Origin: Rhyacophila brunnea
Taxonomy: Eukaryota > Arthropoda > Insecta > Trichoptera > Rhyacophilidae
Assembly: GCA_022495005.1 (NCBI GenBank)
Contig: JAGYXB010001042.1
Location: 62,001-126,000 of the forward strand
DNA length: 64,000 nt
Direction: 5' to 3'
This document shows positions 34,549-45,722 of the stretch, in pieces. The stretch's first letter is position 1. Every line of letters starts with the position of its first letter. The notes below the pieces were generated by a model that had not been told where the DNA came from, did not search any database, and saw nothing but the letters and a program-made list of their open reading frames with translations. A program made the translations under genes and the position numbers.

Positions 34549-34789
34549 TTGTTATATTACACATTATATTACATAAATAATTATTTTATTAGTTTATACA
34601 ACAGAACGTTAATTTTATATTGATTGTTAACAAATACATACCTGATAACGCTGTCATTATTATCAGAAATAAAATAAGTACGATTGGATACTTACGAGCA
34701 CCTACCAGAATTTTAAATATATTATGGGATATACTGTTTTTCTAATTTACTTACCTACCTATTTAATTTTGTCTTTCCCTTGTACTCCG

Positions 34790-35012
34790 GTGGTTTTTAT
34801 TATATTACGTATTTTGTAAGCGTTATATTTATGCGTGTATTTGATTTTAATACTATACAGTCTACGATGAACTGTGATACGGCCACCTGCATACGAACAA
34901 ATATCCAAACACGATGTTTGTCACGTAAACGAAACCTGCATTCAATATTGGTAATATTTGAGGATTTCCGGAGGCTTTTTATGTCTTGCATTTTATGGCA
35001 TGGCAGTCATTA
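34790..35012 (+). repeat. Unclassified repeat U3, copy 2
   Basis: Shares GTTTGTCACGTA.ACGAAA and TTGGTAATATTTGA with 61,078-61,150, and CGATGAA.TGTGATAC with 20,841. The 77-codon plus frame includes MNCDTATCIRT; the 20,845 copy reads MKCDTANCIRT. Confidence 0.45.
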
Positions 35013-35392
35013 AGTGATAAATCATTCTTAATTCTTGGTACATATACCTTATCTATAATCGGTGGTCGGGTCAACACAGACATTCACTGACCACTGTGGC
35101 ATGTAAATTGCGAATACATTATGACCGAAAATATTTGTACCCATTACAAATAGCAGAAGAGCATTAGGGAACGAATGTTATTTTCATCGACCAGCATTTA
35201 TTTCGCCGCGTGGTATTTTGTACGAAATGTTGAGCAGGTATCCAAAGTCTAAGTTTATCACTATTCCTAATTCAATACATTAAAATAAGATAAAAATAAA
35301 TTATTCATAAGTAGAATAAGTTTAAAAGCATGTGTACCTACAACACATGGTAGAACTTGAAGATGCCAAAAGGCAAAACCAGGGAATTCAAT

Positions 35393-35645
35393 AAATAATG
35401 GGAATTAAAATACCTTACAGGTAACCGAACTCGAGTAAGGAAGAATACGGGATAAATTTAAACCAGTGTCAAGAATACGTCATATAATACTGACAACTGC
35501 ACTCGGTTTATGCATTGACGCTCATTTAATATTGGTGTATTACACACACTATTGCACGTGCATAATGCGTGTTTCATTATCGTAGAACACTCACACATTC
35601 AAAACCCTGCATCAAAATGTAGTGTCGGAATTCTATTTATTACTG
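35393..35645 (+). repeat. Unclassified repeat U2, copy 2 (short)
   Basis: ATAATGGGAATTAAAATACC through GCATCAAAATGTAGTGTCGG matches the right half of the 14,012 copy. Confidence 0.65.
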
Positions 35646-36623
35646 TTCTGTGGGAGAAACCCATATCGCCAAAACAGTGTTTTATGTAATAATAATTTTA
35701 AAACTTTCATCAATCAGAATCGAAATAATGCTTTATAACATAAATAAAATTAATGGTAGGGTTTAAATCTTGAGATTGAATATTCTGTCCATGGTTTCAA
35801 CCCCTAATTGAATGCGTTGTAAGCAAAATAACTATTAATAGGCACATTTACATAATATTATCCATTAAAAAAAAAAACAATTTCGACGCGATTGTTTATT
35901 TCGGTCGATAGGGTTGGGGGAGAAAGTTTAATTTAAATTTAAACAATTACGCAATGCCACGAGCAAATCCGAAATCGTGAAAGATTATCGATTAATCCCG
36001 GGATCCCTGGGATTACCGTCGACATCTCATCCGCACAGCAACTGAGCACTTGAAAACACTAACCAAAGGGCGCATAAGGCAATAAAAAACTTGTTAGCAA
36101 AATGATAAAATCGCTCACCGTGGAAGACTACGTAATCCAGACGTAAGGTTAAAAACATCCCGGTCTTATAAATAAATTGGATAGATAAAATTGCGGATCC
36201 GCGCACGACTCGGCTGCCGGGGCGCGTAGACGACGGGCATACATAATGAGCGGGCGATGCACGAAACCGGGGGCGAGGAGCGCAGCGCGGCACCGGAAAG
36301 CTCTCAGAATGGAAATGTCACTTGTACAATGGGGTGCTGCATCTAATTTAATTTGGCGGGTGCATTTTCGCAAGCCGCGGAGAAAAATGTTAATTGAAAA
36401 GCTTACGGAGTCTGGGAGCGCTTGGAAATGCTTTCAAAGAATGCGGACATTACCATACCGCGCGAATTTACATTGTTTCGCAGTGAATGTGGAAATAATA
36501 ATTCAATTCGCATACAGAGTTCAGTTTTATAACCAGAACGTTATCTAAATATTATAGCTACCTACCTGCAAACTAGGATTTCTAATTCAGGGATCCTACT
36601 CGATTTCTTGAACCCGAAAAAGC
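35646..36623. other. Low-copy stretch with GC-richer block
   Basis: The segment 36,170-36,470 is much less AT-rich than its surroundings (for example GCATGAGCGGGCGATGC-like sequence) and open in several frames: 100 codons plus (36,246-36,548), 74 and 88 codons minus. None is recognisable. It resembles single-copy insect intergenic or exonic DNA more than a transposon. Confidence 0.35.
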
Positions 36624-36997
36624 TTAAGAGCATACTTCAGTGAAACGGCAAATAATTTTCAACTATAATAGGTGTGACGAAATTTTGGACTCGCTGGCAA
36701 TCAGAGAGCGAAAGTCGAACTGTGAACACGTCAATTTGTTTCGTGATGGCGACGGAGGTAGTAATTATTAAATCGTGTAAAGATGACTAAAAAACGTTAC
36801 CATTTACTTGAAAAAGAAAACATCTCAATGAATATATTATTATTGTTACTAATAGAACAATAAACAGAACATTAAATGGACGCATGTTGGATTTATATGA
36901 CAAATTATGTTTTGTTCTGCAGGCGTCGTTTGCACAATCTTCGCGTCGCGCAGTCACGATCGTTTTAGACAGTGCCCCAGCTGAAGTATAGCCTTAA
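36624..36997. mobile_element. TTAA-1 MITE
   Basis: Begins TTAAGAGCATACTTCAGTG, ends AGCTGAAGTATAGCCTTAA. TTAA on both sides. Confidence 0.87.
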
Positions 36998-37368
36998 ATG
37001 TCGAAATTACAGGATAATATTTGAACAGCGTATTTTAGTCAATTAAAATTCTTATAGCTACTATATAACTATGGCAAAAAAAGAAATCGTTTTTTTTAAA
37101 GGTTAATTGATGAATTATTTAATTTTTTCACCCCTTCGTGTAAGTATATTAGGGTCGGCATTTCATTAATTTCACAAAATAGTAATTGGTAATTGTAGCC
37201 TAATATTATTATAACAAATAATGTTTTGAATTGAGTAGTACATACGTATTAATTTTTGGTGAAAATCGACAACTTTACTTACTATATTTTAGTAGAATTT
37301 TGTTACTATAAAACTTCATCCCTGCTCATTCATTCATATATAAAGAACTTTTTTGATGAGTTAGTAAG
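36998..37368. other. AT-rich non-coding stretch
   Basis: Nothing recognised. Confidence 0.5.
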
Positions 37369-37805
37369 CTTATAATAATTACAAGATAAAAAAATACTTT
37401 TTATATACAACGTTTTTTAAATTTTCTGTTGAACCATATAAACTTGACTTGACTAGCTTAAACGATCAAAAAAAATTGTACTTGACACGTCATATTGATT
37501 TCCATAGTAATGCACGTATATATTATGTAATAATTTAGTTGCTAGGACCCCAGACCCCTAGCAACCAATAATGGTGTCGAAATAACTTTTCATACAAAAC
37601 AGAATTAACTGAAAATTAATTCAATTCTACTGAAAGATGGCTAAAAGTATTAAAAAAATGCATTGGCATCGTGTTCTGATATATTCAAAAAGTTTCAAAT
37701 GTCTAGCTAGTCGGGAAGTTAGTTAAAAATCGGTTGCCAGATTTGTACCGGACAAAGAACCACCGGAAAAATAAGAATACGAGCCAAGAAAAACGTTTTA
37801 AAAAT
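37369..37805 (+). repeat. Unclassified repeat U1, copy 3
   Basis: Very close to the 12,886 copy, including TTGACT.GACTAGCTTAAACG and the paired GTTGCTAGG / CCTAGCAACC. Confidence 0.75.
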
Positions 37806-38201
37806 ACCGGGATCCCGGGATTGCAGAAATTCCGGCATTGAAAATTCTCCCCGAGATTGAAGTCCCTAAAGTACCTAGGTGTATTATTTCGAAATCGAAA
37901 TGATGAATTAAATGTATTGTTCCATGATTTATATTACATGATGTTTTATTATAGTTTTATTCTTAATTCAATTATTGGTATTTGACCAGTACAGTACAGC
38001 CTATGATAATAGCAAGTTTCTTTTTGTTACTTTTATAGTTTCGAGTTTTGAATATTGACAGCTGTTTCATTCTAAAATCCAACATATAGGTATATATATT
38101 ACAGAGCTTCCATAATTATTATAATACGTCAACCCGCACCTTAAAAAGGGAGGGGAAGCGTATCTGTACCCCTTCTTCACTTTTTTCACTTTTCTGAATG
38201 T
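37806..38201. other. Non-coding stretch
   Basis: Begins with GGGATCCCGGGATT-like hAT-end scraps; otherwise nothing recognised. Confidence 0.4.
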
Positions 38202-38613
38202 TTAAGGGCCCACATGCTCAGCGTAGGTCAAAATGGAGCTTTTATGGTATTTTCAGAGCATAACAATGGACATTCCTTAAATTTTGTAGATAATCTATTT
38301 ACTTAAATTTGAAGCCTTATTATCCTATATATTTATTTTAAATATTTGATGACTGCATAAAGTATTTTTATTACATAAAATAGTATTCTTTTAAACCTCT
38401 ATAGCTCTAGAGTCATATTTCAGTACATCCATGTGCAGTGGTGTTAAGATTTTTCATATTTATTCATTTTTAAACGCATTTACAAAACTATTAGTAAAAT
38501 TAATGTTAACAAAATTATATAAATAGATTATCTACAACGTCTAAGGAATGTCCAGGGTTATGCTCTGAAAATTCCATAAAAGCTTCATTTTGACCTACGC
38601 TAAGCATGTGGGC
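38202..38613. mobile_element. TTAA-2 element, short complete copy with about 100-bp arms
   Basis: Left TTTAAGGGCCCACATGCTCA; right CTAAGCATGTGGGCCGTAAA (the right TTAA has decayed). Arms of about 100 bp run to AGATAATCTATTTA. The interior matches other TTAA-2 copies but is shorter. Confidence 0.82.
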
Positions 38614-39106
38614 CGTAAACAGAAAAAAACTACTTGTAATACTTATATAGTGTAATTCCATAATAATATTATATAAAAATACGTAAGTACCTACGTGAAT
38701 ATAAACAAAATTGAACACAAAATGTCATGACTTTGTTGAGAAAAAACACGTAGGAATTAAAATAAACTACCAAGGCTATATCATTCACAACTACTGATAC
38801 CAGAAAAATGAAGAAACAATAATCCTACGCAGCCATGACTTTATTTTTAATGTTATTTATAAAAAAACGTTCGCACTGTTTAATAAAATAATCAAGATCA
38901 AAGACAAATATATACAATAGGTAAAACCACAATGGGCGACCTAGATTAATAATACCTATGTTTTATTTTAGGAATAAAATATTTAATATTGCATATCTTC
39001 GTTTTCACGCGAACAGGCAAAAAATATTCCAACCACATGATGGGTGACAAAAGTCTGTTTAAACTAGTTTAAAGATTGAAGATATCGTGCTTAATTAAAT
39101 CAATAA
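38614..39106. other. AT-rich non-coding stretch
   Basis: Nothing recognised. Confidence 0.5.
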
Positions 39107-39765
39107 ACTATTTATTTTATTCAACGAATATGACACAAGATTTGAGAATGTAACATTCTATAAGTATACTGAATATAGATAATTTGAAAATATCTCATGC
39201 ATACACACACTCCAGGTCCGAATCAAACATAATAATCTATAGATCTATAAATCGGGCTTAATTAAATCAATAAACTATAGATTTGAGAATGTAACATTCT
39301 ATATATTTACTGAATAGACATGATTTGAAAACATCTCATGCATATACATACACACTAGAAAAAATCATTTTGTAGAAAAAAAATACGACACCCGACGGGA
39401 CTTGAACCTGTATCTGCTGGATTCGCGCCATCATGCTTTTCCAATTAAGCTATTGGCATATTAGTTCATTAAGACGATTTTAACTAGTAGTTGTTACATT
39501 AAATGCTTATCGAATTGCGTTATAATGTTGGCTATCGGTTATAGTATATTAAATTAATGTAGTTATACGTCGCGGATCACTCCATTATTTCGTTTTTATA
39601 ACGTACTTCGACTTGCTAATAATATAATAAACTAATTCTTTTATTCAACGAATAAGACACAAGAGTTGAGCATGTAACATTCTATATAATTACTGAATAT
39701 ACATAATTTGAAAACATCTCATGCATATACACACTCCAAATCCGAATCGAACAAAATAATCTAAT
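39107..39765. repeat. Three-copy local repeat U4
   Basis: ATTCAACGAATA.GACACAAG, GAATGTAACATTCTATA and CATCTCATGCATA recur at 39,107-39,240, 39,250-39,366 and 39,630-39,765. The third is split from the second by a tRNA-like segment and unique DNA. Confidence 0.75.
39384..39462 (-). repeat. tRNA-like SINE head
   Basis: The reverse complement has a D-arm-like AGCTTAATTGGAAAAGC, a B box GGTTCAAGTCC and a T-arm pair (ACAGG/CCCGT). The acceptor ends do not pair and no anticodon arm fits, so it is a SINE head or pseudo-tRNA rather than a functional tRNA gene. Confidence 0.5.
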
Positions 39766-40721
39766 ATTCTAATTAATATATCACAGACATGGCCCTGAAA
39801 GCCCTGAAGCGGACCCCCTACCTATCGCTAAGGATAAAGACAGTGTGACACTCTAGAGTAGCGTTTTACAAATGGTGTACGCGGTAAAATTAATGTATAT
39901 ATTTTTGGTGTTTTTTTATATTTTAATACTTACATCTATTTGAAGTATGGAGTTGGCGATTATCGATACACAAAGAAAAATAGTATCGTGCAACAAGATA
40001 ATTTTAAATAATAACGTTATTGAAGGAAAATAGCGCCGCGGGCGACTTTTTTTACTATTAGAGAGAATTTGTGATGTGTATTTATATCACTTATCTGGTC
40101 TACTCGCCACGACGGGCCCTCAGGCTAGAGCCCTGTCAGCCCCCCCCCCTTTGTGGGGGCCATGATCACAGACATACATGATGTTTTTAAGACGATATGT
40201 ATTTCGGTTGCAAGACCATTGTCAAGACTAATATATTGACACAAGCCTAACAAAACATGTCCAGACGAAAGAAATAAAATACTTATTACTGACTACAGTA
40301 AATTTAATAAGAATGGATTTACTATGTCTTATCAAACAAACGAAGCTACATAGAGATTGACAAAAAAGAAAAATATTTATTAGGAAATAATACTTTGGAC
40401 TTAGTGACCAGCCCATTTATGTCAATATCACGAAAATAAGAATCCAAGTGAATACGTACGTAAGGTTAAGTATGAAAAATAATTATTTGTTCACCGTGGA
40501 TATTGCGTAGGGTTTATTACTTATTTATGTAGCTTACCTATTTAATGGAGACAAGAAAATATTTTCTACTTCAAGTCAGAGAATTTTCTTTATTTAAGGA
40601 TACTTATATTATTGTATATTACTTAGTAGAAAAAATAATCAATATAATATGTATTGTATTTAGAAAACTGAGTAACCTCCATATTTATTATTATTATTAC
40701 AACGTGTTTATCCAGTACAAA
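39766..40721. other. Low-copy stretch
   Basis: Contains a C9 run near 40,140. The 95-codon plus frame at 40,545-40,832 overlaps the U1 copy and is not a gene. Confidence 0.45.
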
Positions 40722-41130
40722 TCTTTTAATCGATTTTTAACTAATTTCCCGACTAGCGAGACATTTGAAACTTTAAGAATATATCACAACACCATGTCAA
40801 TGCATTCGTTTAAAACTTTTAGCCATCTTTAAGTAGAATTGAATTCATTTTCAGTTAATTCTGTTTTGTATGAAAAGTTATTTCGGAAGAAATCCGTAAT
40901 CCAATCCACTACTATTGGTTGCTAAGTGGGTGGTCCTAGCAACTAAATTATTAATATATACGTGCGTTACTATGGAAATCAAAATGACATTTCAGGGTTC
41001 TGTATTTGTTTGTTTTTTATTTACTTCATACCAAGTACAAGTTTGAGCATAATGAGCATAATAATTCAACAGAAAATTAAAAAACTTTGTATATAAAAAG
41101 TTGTTTTTATCTTGTAATTATTTTATTGAG
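40722..41130 (-). repeat. Unclassified repeat U1, copy 4 (minus strand)
   Basis: AACTAATTTCCCGACTAGCG, TTGGTTGCTAAG, TCCTAGCAACTAAATTATTA and TTTTATCTTGTAATTATTTT are the reverse complements of the U1 blocks in the expected order. Confidence 0.75.
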
Positions 41131-41664
41131 ATTTTTCTTGATGCCGTTTCTTTACATATTATGTACTTTTCTATTACACGTATATTCATCAAAAAATTAA
41201 TTACAACTCCGTTTGTTAGTTAAATATAATTAACCCGGAACACGTTTGCAAAGAACTTTATATACCTATTAGCCGTATTTTTTAATATTGTACGACCAAC
41301 TTTGAACATGATTTTTAATTAATTTTAATGACGATAAGAAGATTTTATTTCGCAATTCAGTTTTTCTAATTGTTTGCAAAAACAATATATTCTATTAGCT
41401 GTAATAAATGTGCTTCGAAAGTTTTTTTGTGGATATCAAAAAATGGCTGAATATAATAGAGGTTACCCACTTTGAAACAGCTCCATATTATGTACACTTA
41501 TTATAAAATTCTACAATGTCACCATGGGCGATTCTCATGTGTATTGGTTTCATTTGAAACAATAGATTTTTCAATGCTAGCAGGCAATACCAATACAACC
41601 GCCAATCGCTTATGCTGTACCCATTGTACCACAGTAGAATGATTTACATAATTTATTATAGTCT
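41131..41664. other. AT-rich non-coding stretch
   Basis: Nothing recognised. Confidence 0.5.
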
Positions 41665-42385
41665 ATCTATACCAGGGATGGCGAACCTATGGCACGCGAA
41701 TGTTTCATTTTGAAGAGAAAAGAAATTATTATTTTATATATATTTAAAAAATGTTTTTTTTTTATAAAAAAAGTTTTATAAATAAATAAATGAGTACTTA
41801 TATAAAATATTTAAAAATAATGACGACATAGCCATGCGTATTTTCTTCTGTTTTTCATATTATGTTTAGCAATCGATGAGCAAAGAGAAACGACGAAATT
41901 CATGTACAAATGACAAACGGCATTGTATAAAAAATAGCAGGCAAATCCTTTTCAAGAATAATCATTATGTTTAATATTATATAATTGCATCGGTCAAAAA
42001 TAAAAATATTTAATCAACAAACCTTATGAAAGCAATTATTATCGGTAGTAATTCAAATATAATAACTGCTTGTTATTTTTCCTCAAACATAATCTCTAAA
42101 AATGGAAAACCTTTCAGTGATTTAGAATTGATAATACGAAAGAATGCTTCCACGATCTCTTTGACAATTTTGAAAACAAGGAATAAAATATTCAAAGACT
42201 AAAAGATATGCCTTCGGCTAGAAATACGATGAAAAATAGAATATCATGAACCCAATTGTAATTTTTAAGCTATTTTAAAACTTTTTTTCCATGAAAAACT
42301 GCTTGGCACGTCAGACAGTCGAAAAATATTATTTGGGAAATTTTGGCACGCGTACGCAAAAAGGTTCTCTAACCCTCATCTATAC
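41665..42385 (+). mobile_element. hAT-3 internal-deletion derivative with perfect 8-bp duplication
   Basis: ATCTATAC at 41,665-41,672 and 42,378-42,385 flanks a 705-bp element starting CAGGGATGGCGAACCTATGG and ending GGTTCTCTAACCCTC. A short plus-strand segment (about 42,075-42,200) is a decayed version of the transposase segment in the 52,250 copy (KNGKPFS). Confidence 0.9.
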
Positions 42386-42964
42386 TATAATCTATCTATA
42401 CCATCTGGACATTTTATATCCTAAAGAGGTGGGGCGGTCTTATAACAATGTGACGAATTGAGACGAAGGGTATGGGGGGCGGGGGGATAGAAAATGTGAT
42501 GTAAAAAAACCAACAAAAAATAAACTCACACTTTACACAGAATTTTCACAAGTGTTTAGTTTAGTTCTGGCATGTTTGCATGCTGTAGAAATTTTAAAGG
42601 TTAGAAAAGTTTAAAAAGTGTTATTTATTCGAGAGTAGGTAGTGATATGGACTCGGACGAGGCCCTGAACCGGCGCATGTGTATTATCAGGATACGGCGG
42701 GTCCAGGCATGGCGGATAACGGTGTTTATTAAAACAAACGTACAGAAACAGCGTATGTACAACTTTACCGCCTAATTCAAATAATAACACAGGTACCTAT
42801 CGACATGCTGATATTTTGGCCTGACTTCCCTGAATTCGGCAGCTTGAAAGTCTAGACAGGCAGTTTAGTTACAATGTTTCCAGCTAATTTGTAAACAAAA
42901 TGAAACTTAATGTTAGTTTTTTTCCGGCTTAAACACTGTCTCTGGAGGGCGCCAAAAACATTGG
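42386..42964. other. Non-coding stretch
   Basis: A G-rich run near 42,470-42,487; nothing else recognised. Confidence 0.45.
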
Positions 42965-45277
42965 TAAGGTGCATTGGGGTAATTCCGATAGGAATTTCTA
43001 TGAGATGACTAGAGGTTATATATTTCGGTTAATTATTCAAAGTGTTTTATATTTACTGCCATTATTGTTTTACCTCTGTGTACTTAAATAAAAGATGTAT
43101 GATTAATATATATTAGATTCTTGAATATATAGTTGGGTTCTTTAAATTGAGAATTTGAAAAATTCAGTCATTTTTTTTTGGCATTGGGGAAATTACGAAA
43201 TATCTTGGGGTAATTCCGAAATTATTCAAAAGTTGATTTTATTGCACTTTGACCGAAGGTTTACCTTTCTTTTTCGACCGTAATTACTCCTAACACAAAA
43301 TATCATCAATGTTGTTAATAGTTTCCATAATCCCTAACTTTTGATACTATTAGTTCGAAATTACCCCAAAAAAAGATAGTGGTTCTCAACATTTCAGTTA
43401 AGTACATAGGATTATAGGGATTGTGGAACGGCATGGAACAGAACAGGTTTATTCCCGGTTGTCACTACCAGTTTTGTTCCCACCGGTGACAAATAATGAG
43501 AAAAAATATCCCAATATGACACAAGTACCTACCACCTTAAATCAATAAAATAAAGACGAGGAAAATCAAAGAAAGTGATAATTTTTAAAATTATTTGAGT
43601 CTACATTCTTATTTGCCTACCTTGATAGAACAATATTTTTTATAAAGATATCTTTTGTTTACTTACTGCTTTTTGCATAGCAAAATAAACTTTCTTCATA
43701 CCCATACAATTAAATAAGTCAACCTTAAAAATGTTTAATCAAAGTCGGAACTTGTCTTTTTAATCATGTTCATCTACTTTTATGGCATAAACTTATAAAT
43801 TATTCCTGCTAGCAAACCTAAAACTAAAATGCGGGCTACACTGTTAAAAAAATATAACAGAATTGCTTAAGACATGGTCTGAAAGCCTCACATATACATA
43901 ATAATGATCTATTGGTTTGGTACGCAATCAGTCAAAATAAATTCTATCTCTATCATTACATAAGTAATATTCTTTTTCATCAGCACTTTTTTTTGTATAT
44001 CTATCTTCTTCACTATTAATTACTCTGGAAAGTTGTCACTATCTTTTCTTATGGTCGTAATAAAGGTTAGCTGCTGCTGTGGTCTCATAGTTTTTAAGAA
44101 GTTGATAGAGAAATATGTTTTCTCATGTTTTATTATTTCTTCTATGAACCCAATATAGTACCTTCATTTCTGATTGAATATCTGATAAGCACTGAATCAT
44201 TTAATTTGTAATTTTCCTCCTTCTTCTTGAGGGTCCTTTTCTTGAGTTTTGTATACTATATCTTTATTTTTTAGTTTTAGTAGCAGTTATTCATCTTTGT
44301 CTTTTTCTTTTGAGTCTTCTCTAGTTGTTATATTTTTTTCCTTTTATAAAAACATCAACGTTGTCTTTGTCATCTCTTTCAATGTGTCTTTTCTCTTCGT
44401 TTTTTTTGTCTGTTTTATCCGCTTGATTTTCTTTACCTTTACTTTTTTTGCCAACACCTTTACTCTTAGTACAAAGAGAATTTGAATCGTTGTTGGCGAG
44501 TATCTTTTCGTCAGTTAAACTTTCACCATATTTCACATCTTTTGTTTTTTTGTGACCTTGGTTCTTCCTTGTATATTTTAAAATCATCTTCAGAGTATTT
44601 ATCCATCAATACTTCAAAATCAAGATAATCTATACTATCAGAATCGCTATATTCGCTCATGATGTCGGATACACTAGTTATACGTTAAGTGAAGGCTGGC
44701 GTTACCGCACTTACCCAGATTATAATAGGATGTGCGATAGCTTCTTATTAGGACGACACTAAATTTACTTACTTTAATATTAATTTAATTAAGTATATTA
44801 TGTACATCTAAATTAGATATAATTTTAGTTTCTTTACAGATTGAGAATCACTGCCAATTACTATGGAAAAGTTAAGTGGGCTATTGCGGAATGAATATAT
44901 ATCGGAATAACCCCAAAGGGGTATTTCCGAAAAAAAATTAAAAACACAACTAGGACGTTGTGTTCCTCCCACAAATTCGTAAAAAACGATAATCTATCGT
45001 AAAAGCAATCACTTATTCAAATAATTTACCAGAATTCCGAGATATGTAAGTTGGGGTAATTACGAATCAGCAAAAATGGCGCGAAAAACACTTCTCCGAA
45101 AAAACTTGATGGTATGCACGCATTGTTGACACTAGCGACTAGCGACGACTGACGAGGCGAGCACAATGAACATGGTGTCTAGACTAAATGTTGCCAATAG
45201 GAAAATATCGCTTCGATGGGTAGAATTTTTGAACTTTCGGAATATACCCATATTCGGAATTACCCCAATGCACCTTA
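42965..45277 (-). mobile_element. pogo/Tigger-like element, 2.3 kb, TA-flanked
   Basis: Ends AGGTGCATTGGGGTAATTCC (42,967) and GGAATTACCCCAATGCACCT (to 45,275) are 20-bp perfect inverted repeats with TA on each side (42,965-42,966; 45,276-45,277). Copies of GGGGTAATTCCGA, some diverged, lie inside both ends (about 43,182-43,225, 43,349, 44,903-44,930, 45,055, 45,250). The minus strand carries a degraded gene. Largest element in the window. Confidence 0.85.
43895..44660 (-). pseudogene. Degraded gene of the pogo-like element (acidic/Lys-rich, then YYIGFIEE domain)
   Basis: From the ATG at 44,660: MSEYSDSDSIDYLDFEVLMD, an acidic stretch, a frameshift near 44,563, then an 88-codon Lys-rich segment (44,587-44,321) ending in a stop. 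Further down in shifted frames is YYIGFIEEIIKHEKTYFSIN, FLKTMRPQQQ. A Y-x-G-x-I-E...FL segment after a charged linker resembles the C-terminal tail of pogo/jerky-like DDE transposase proteins in insects. The DDE catalytic domain is absent, so either an internal deletion removed it or the element encodes only this tail. The family call is from memory of motif style. Confidence 0.45.
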
Positions 45278-45302
45278 TCTATTAGTTTATTAGTAGGTAC
45301 AC

Positions 45303-45722
45303 AAGAATTTGGCTGCGAGACGTGGACCGTCAACACGAGAGATGTCCAAAGGCTAAGAGTCGCACAGCGAGGCATGGAGAGGTGTATGTTGGGCATCACG
45401 CGAAAGGACCGTAAGAGAAACGAATGGGTTAGGAAGCAGACAGTCGACATGAGAACGCGATGTAATAGACGTTGCCAAACAGCTGAAATGGAGATGGGCG
45501 GGCACATTGCTCGCCGAAAGGACGGCCGCTGGACAAATGCCGTCATCCAGTGGTACCCAAGGTGCACGAAACGGCCACAGGGTCGCCCTAAAAGCCGCTG
45601 GATTGACGAACTGGCGGAAATACGTGGCAGCGAACGACACAGGACCGGGAGAGTTGGAAGAAGCTTGGGGAGGCCTTCACCCAGCAGTGGATTGACCCCG
45701 GCTGATGATGACATAAGAATTT
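45303..45722 (+). mobile_element. 5'-truncated RTE-like LINE, 8-bp duplication
   Basis: AAGAATTT at 45,303-45,310 and 45,715-45,722 brackets the 3' part of an RTE-like LINE ending GGCTGATGATGACAT. Inserted 25 bp from the pogo-like element end. Confidence 0.8.
45311..45707 (+). pseudogene. RTE-like LINE ORF2, C-terminal region
   Basis: Frame: GCETWTVNTRDVQRLRVAQR, GMERCMLGITRKDRKRNEW, VRKQT, AEMEMGGHIARRKDGRW, WYPR, GRPKSRWIDELA. After about 45,620 it needs two frame changes to reach the expected EAFTQQWIDPG terminus (one G lost near 45,669). This is the most readable LINE tail in the window and a good probe for the family. No RT core. Confidence 0.87.

Noticed and set aside
44249..44485. 78-codon Ser/Phe-rich plus-strand frame
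   Set aside because: Antisense of the Lys-rich segment of the pogo-like element's gene.
45184..45714. 176-codon minus-strand frame
   Set aside because: Antisense to the RTE-like LINE tail, whose sense frame shows conserved motifs; the antisense frame is a by-product.
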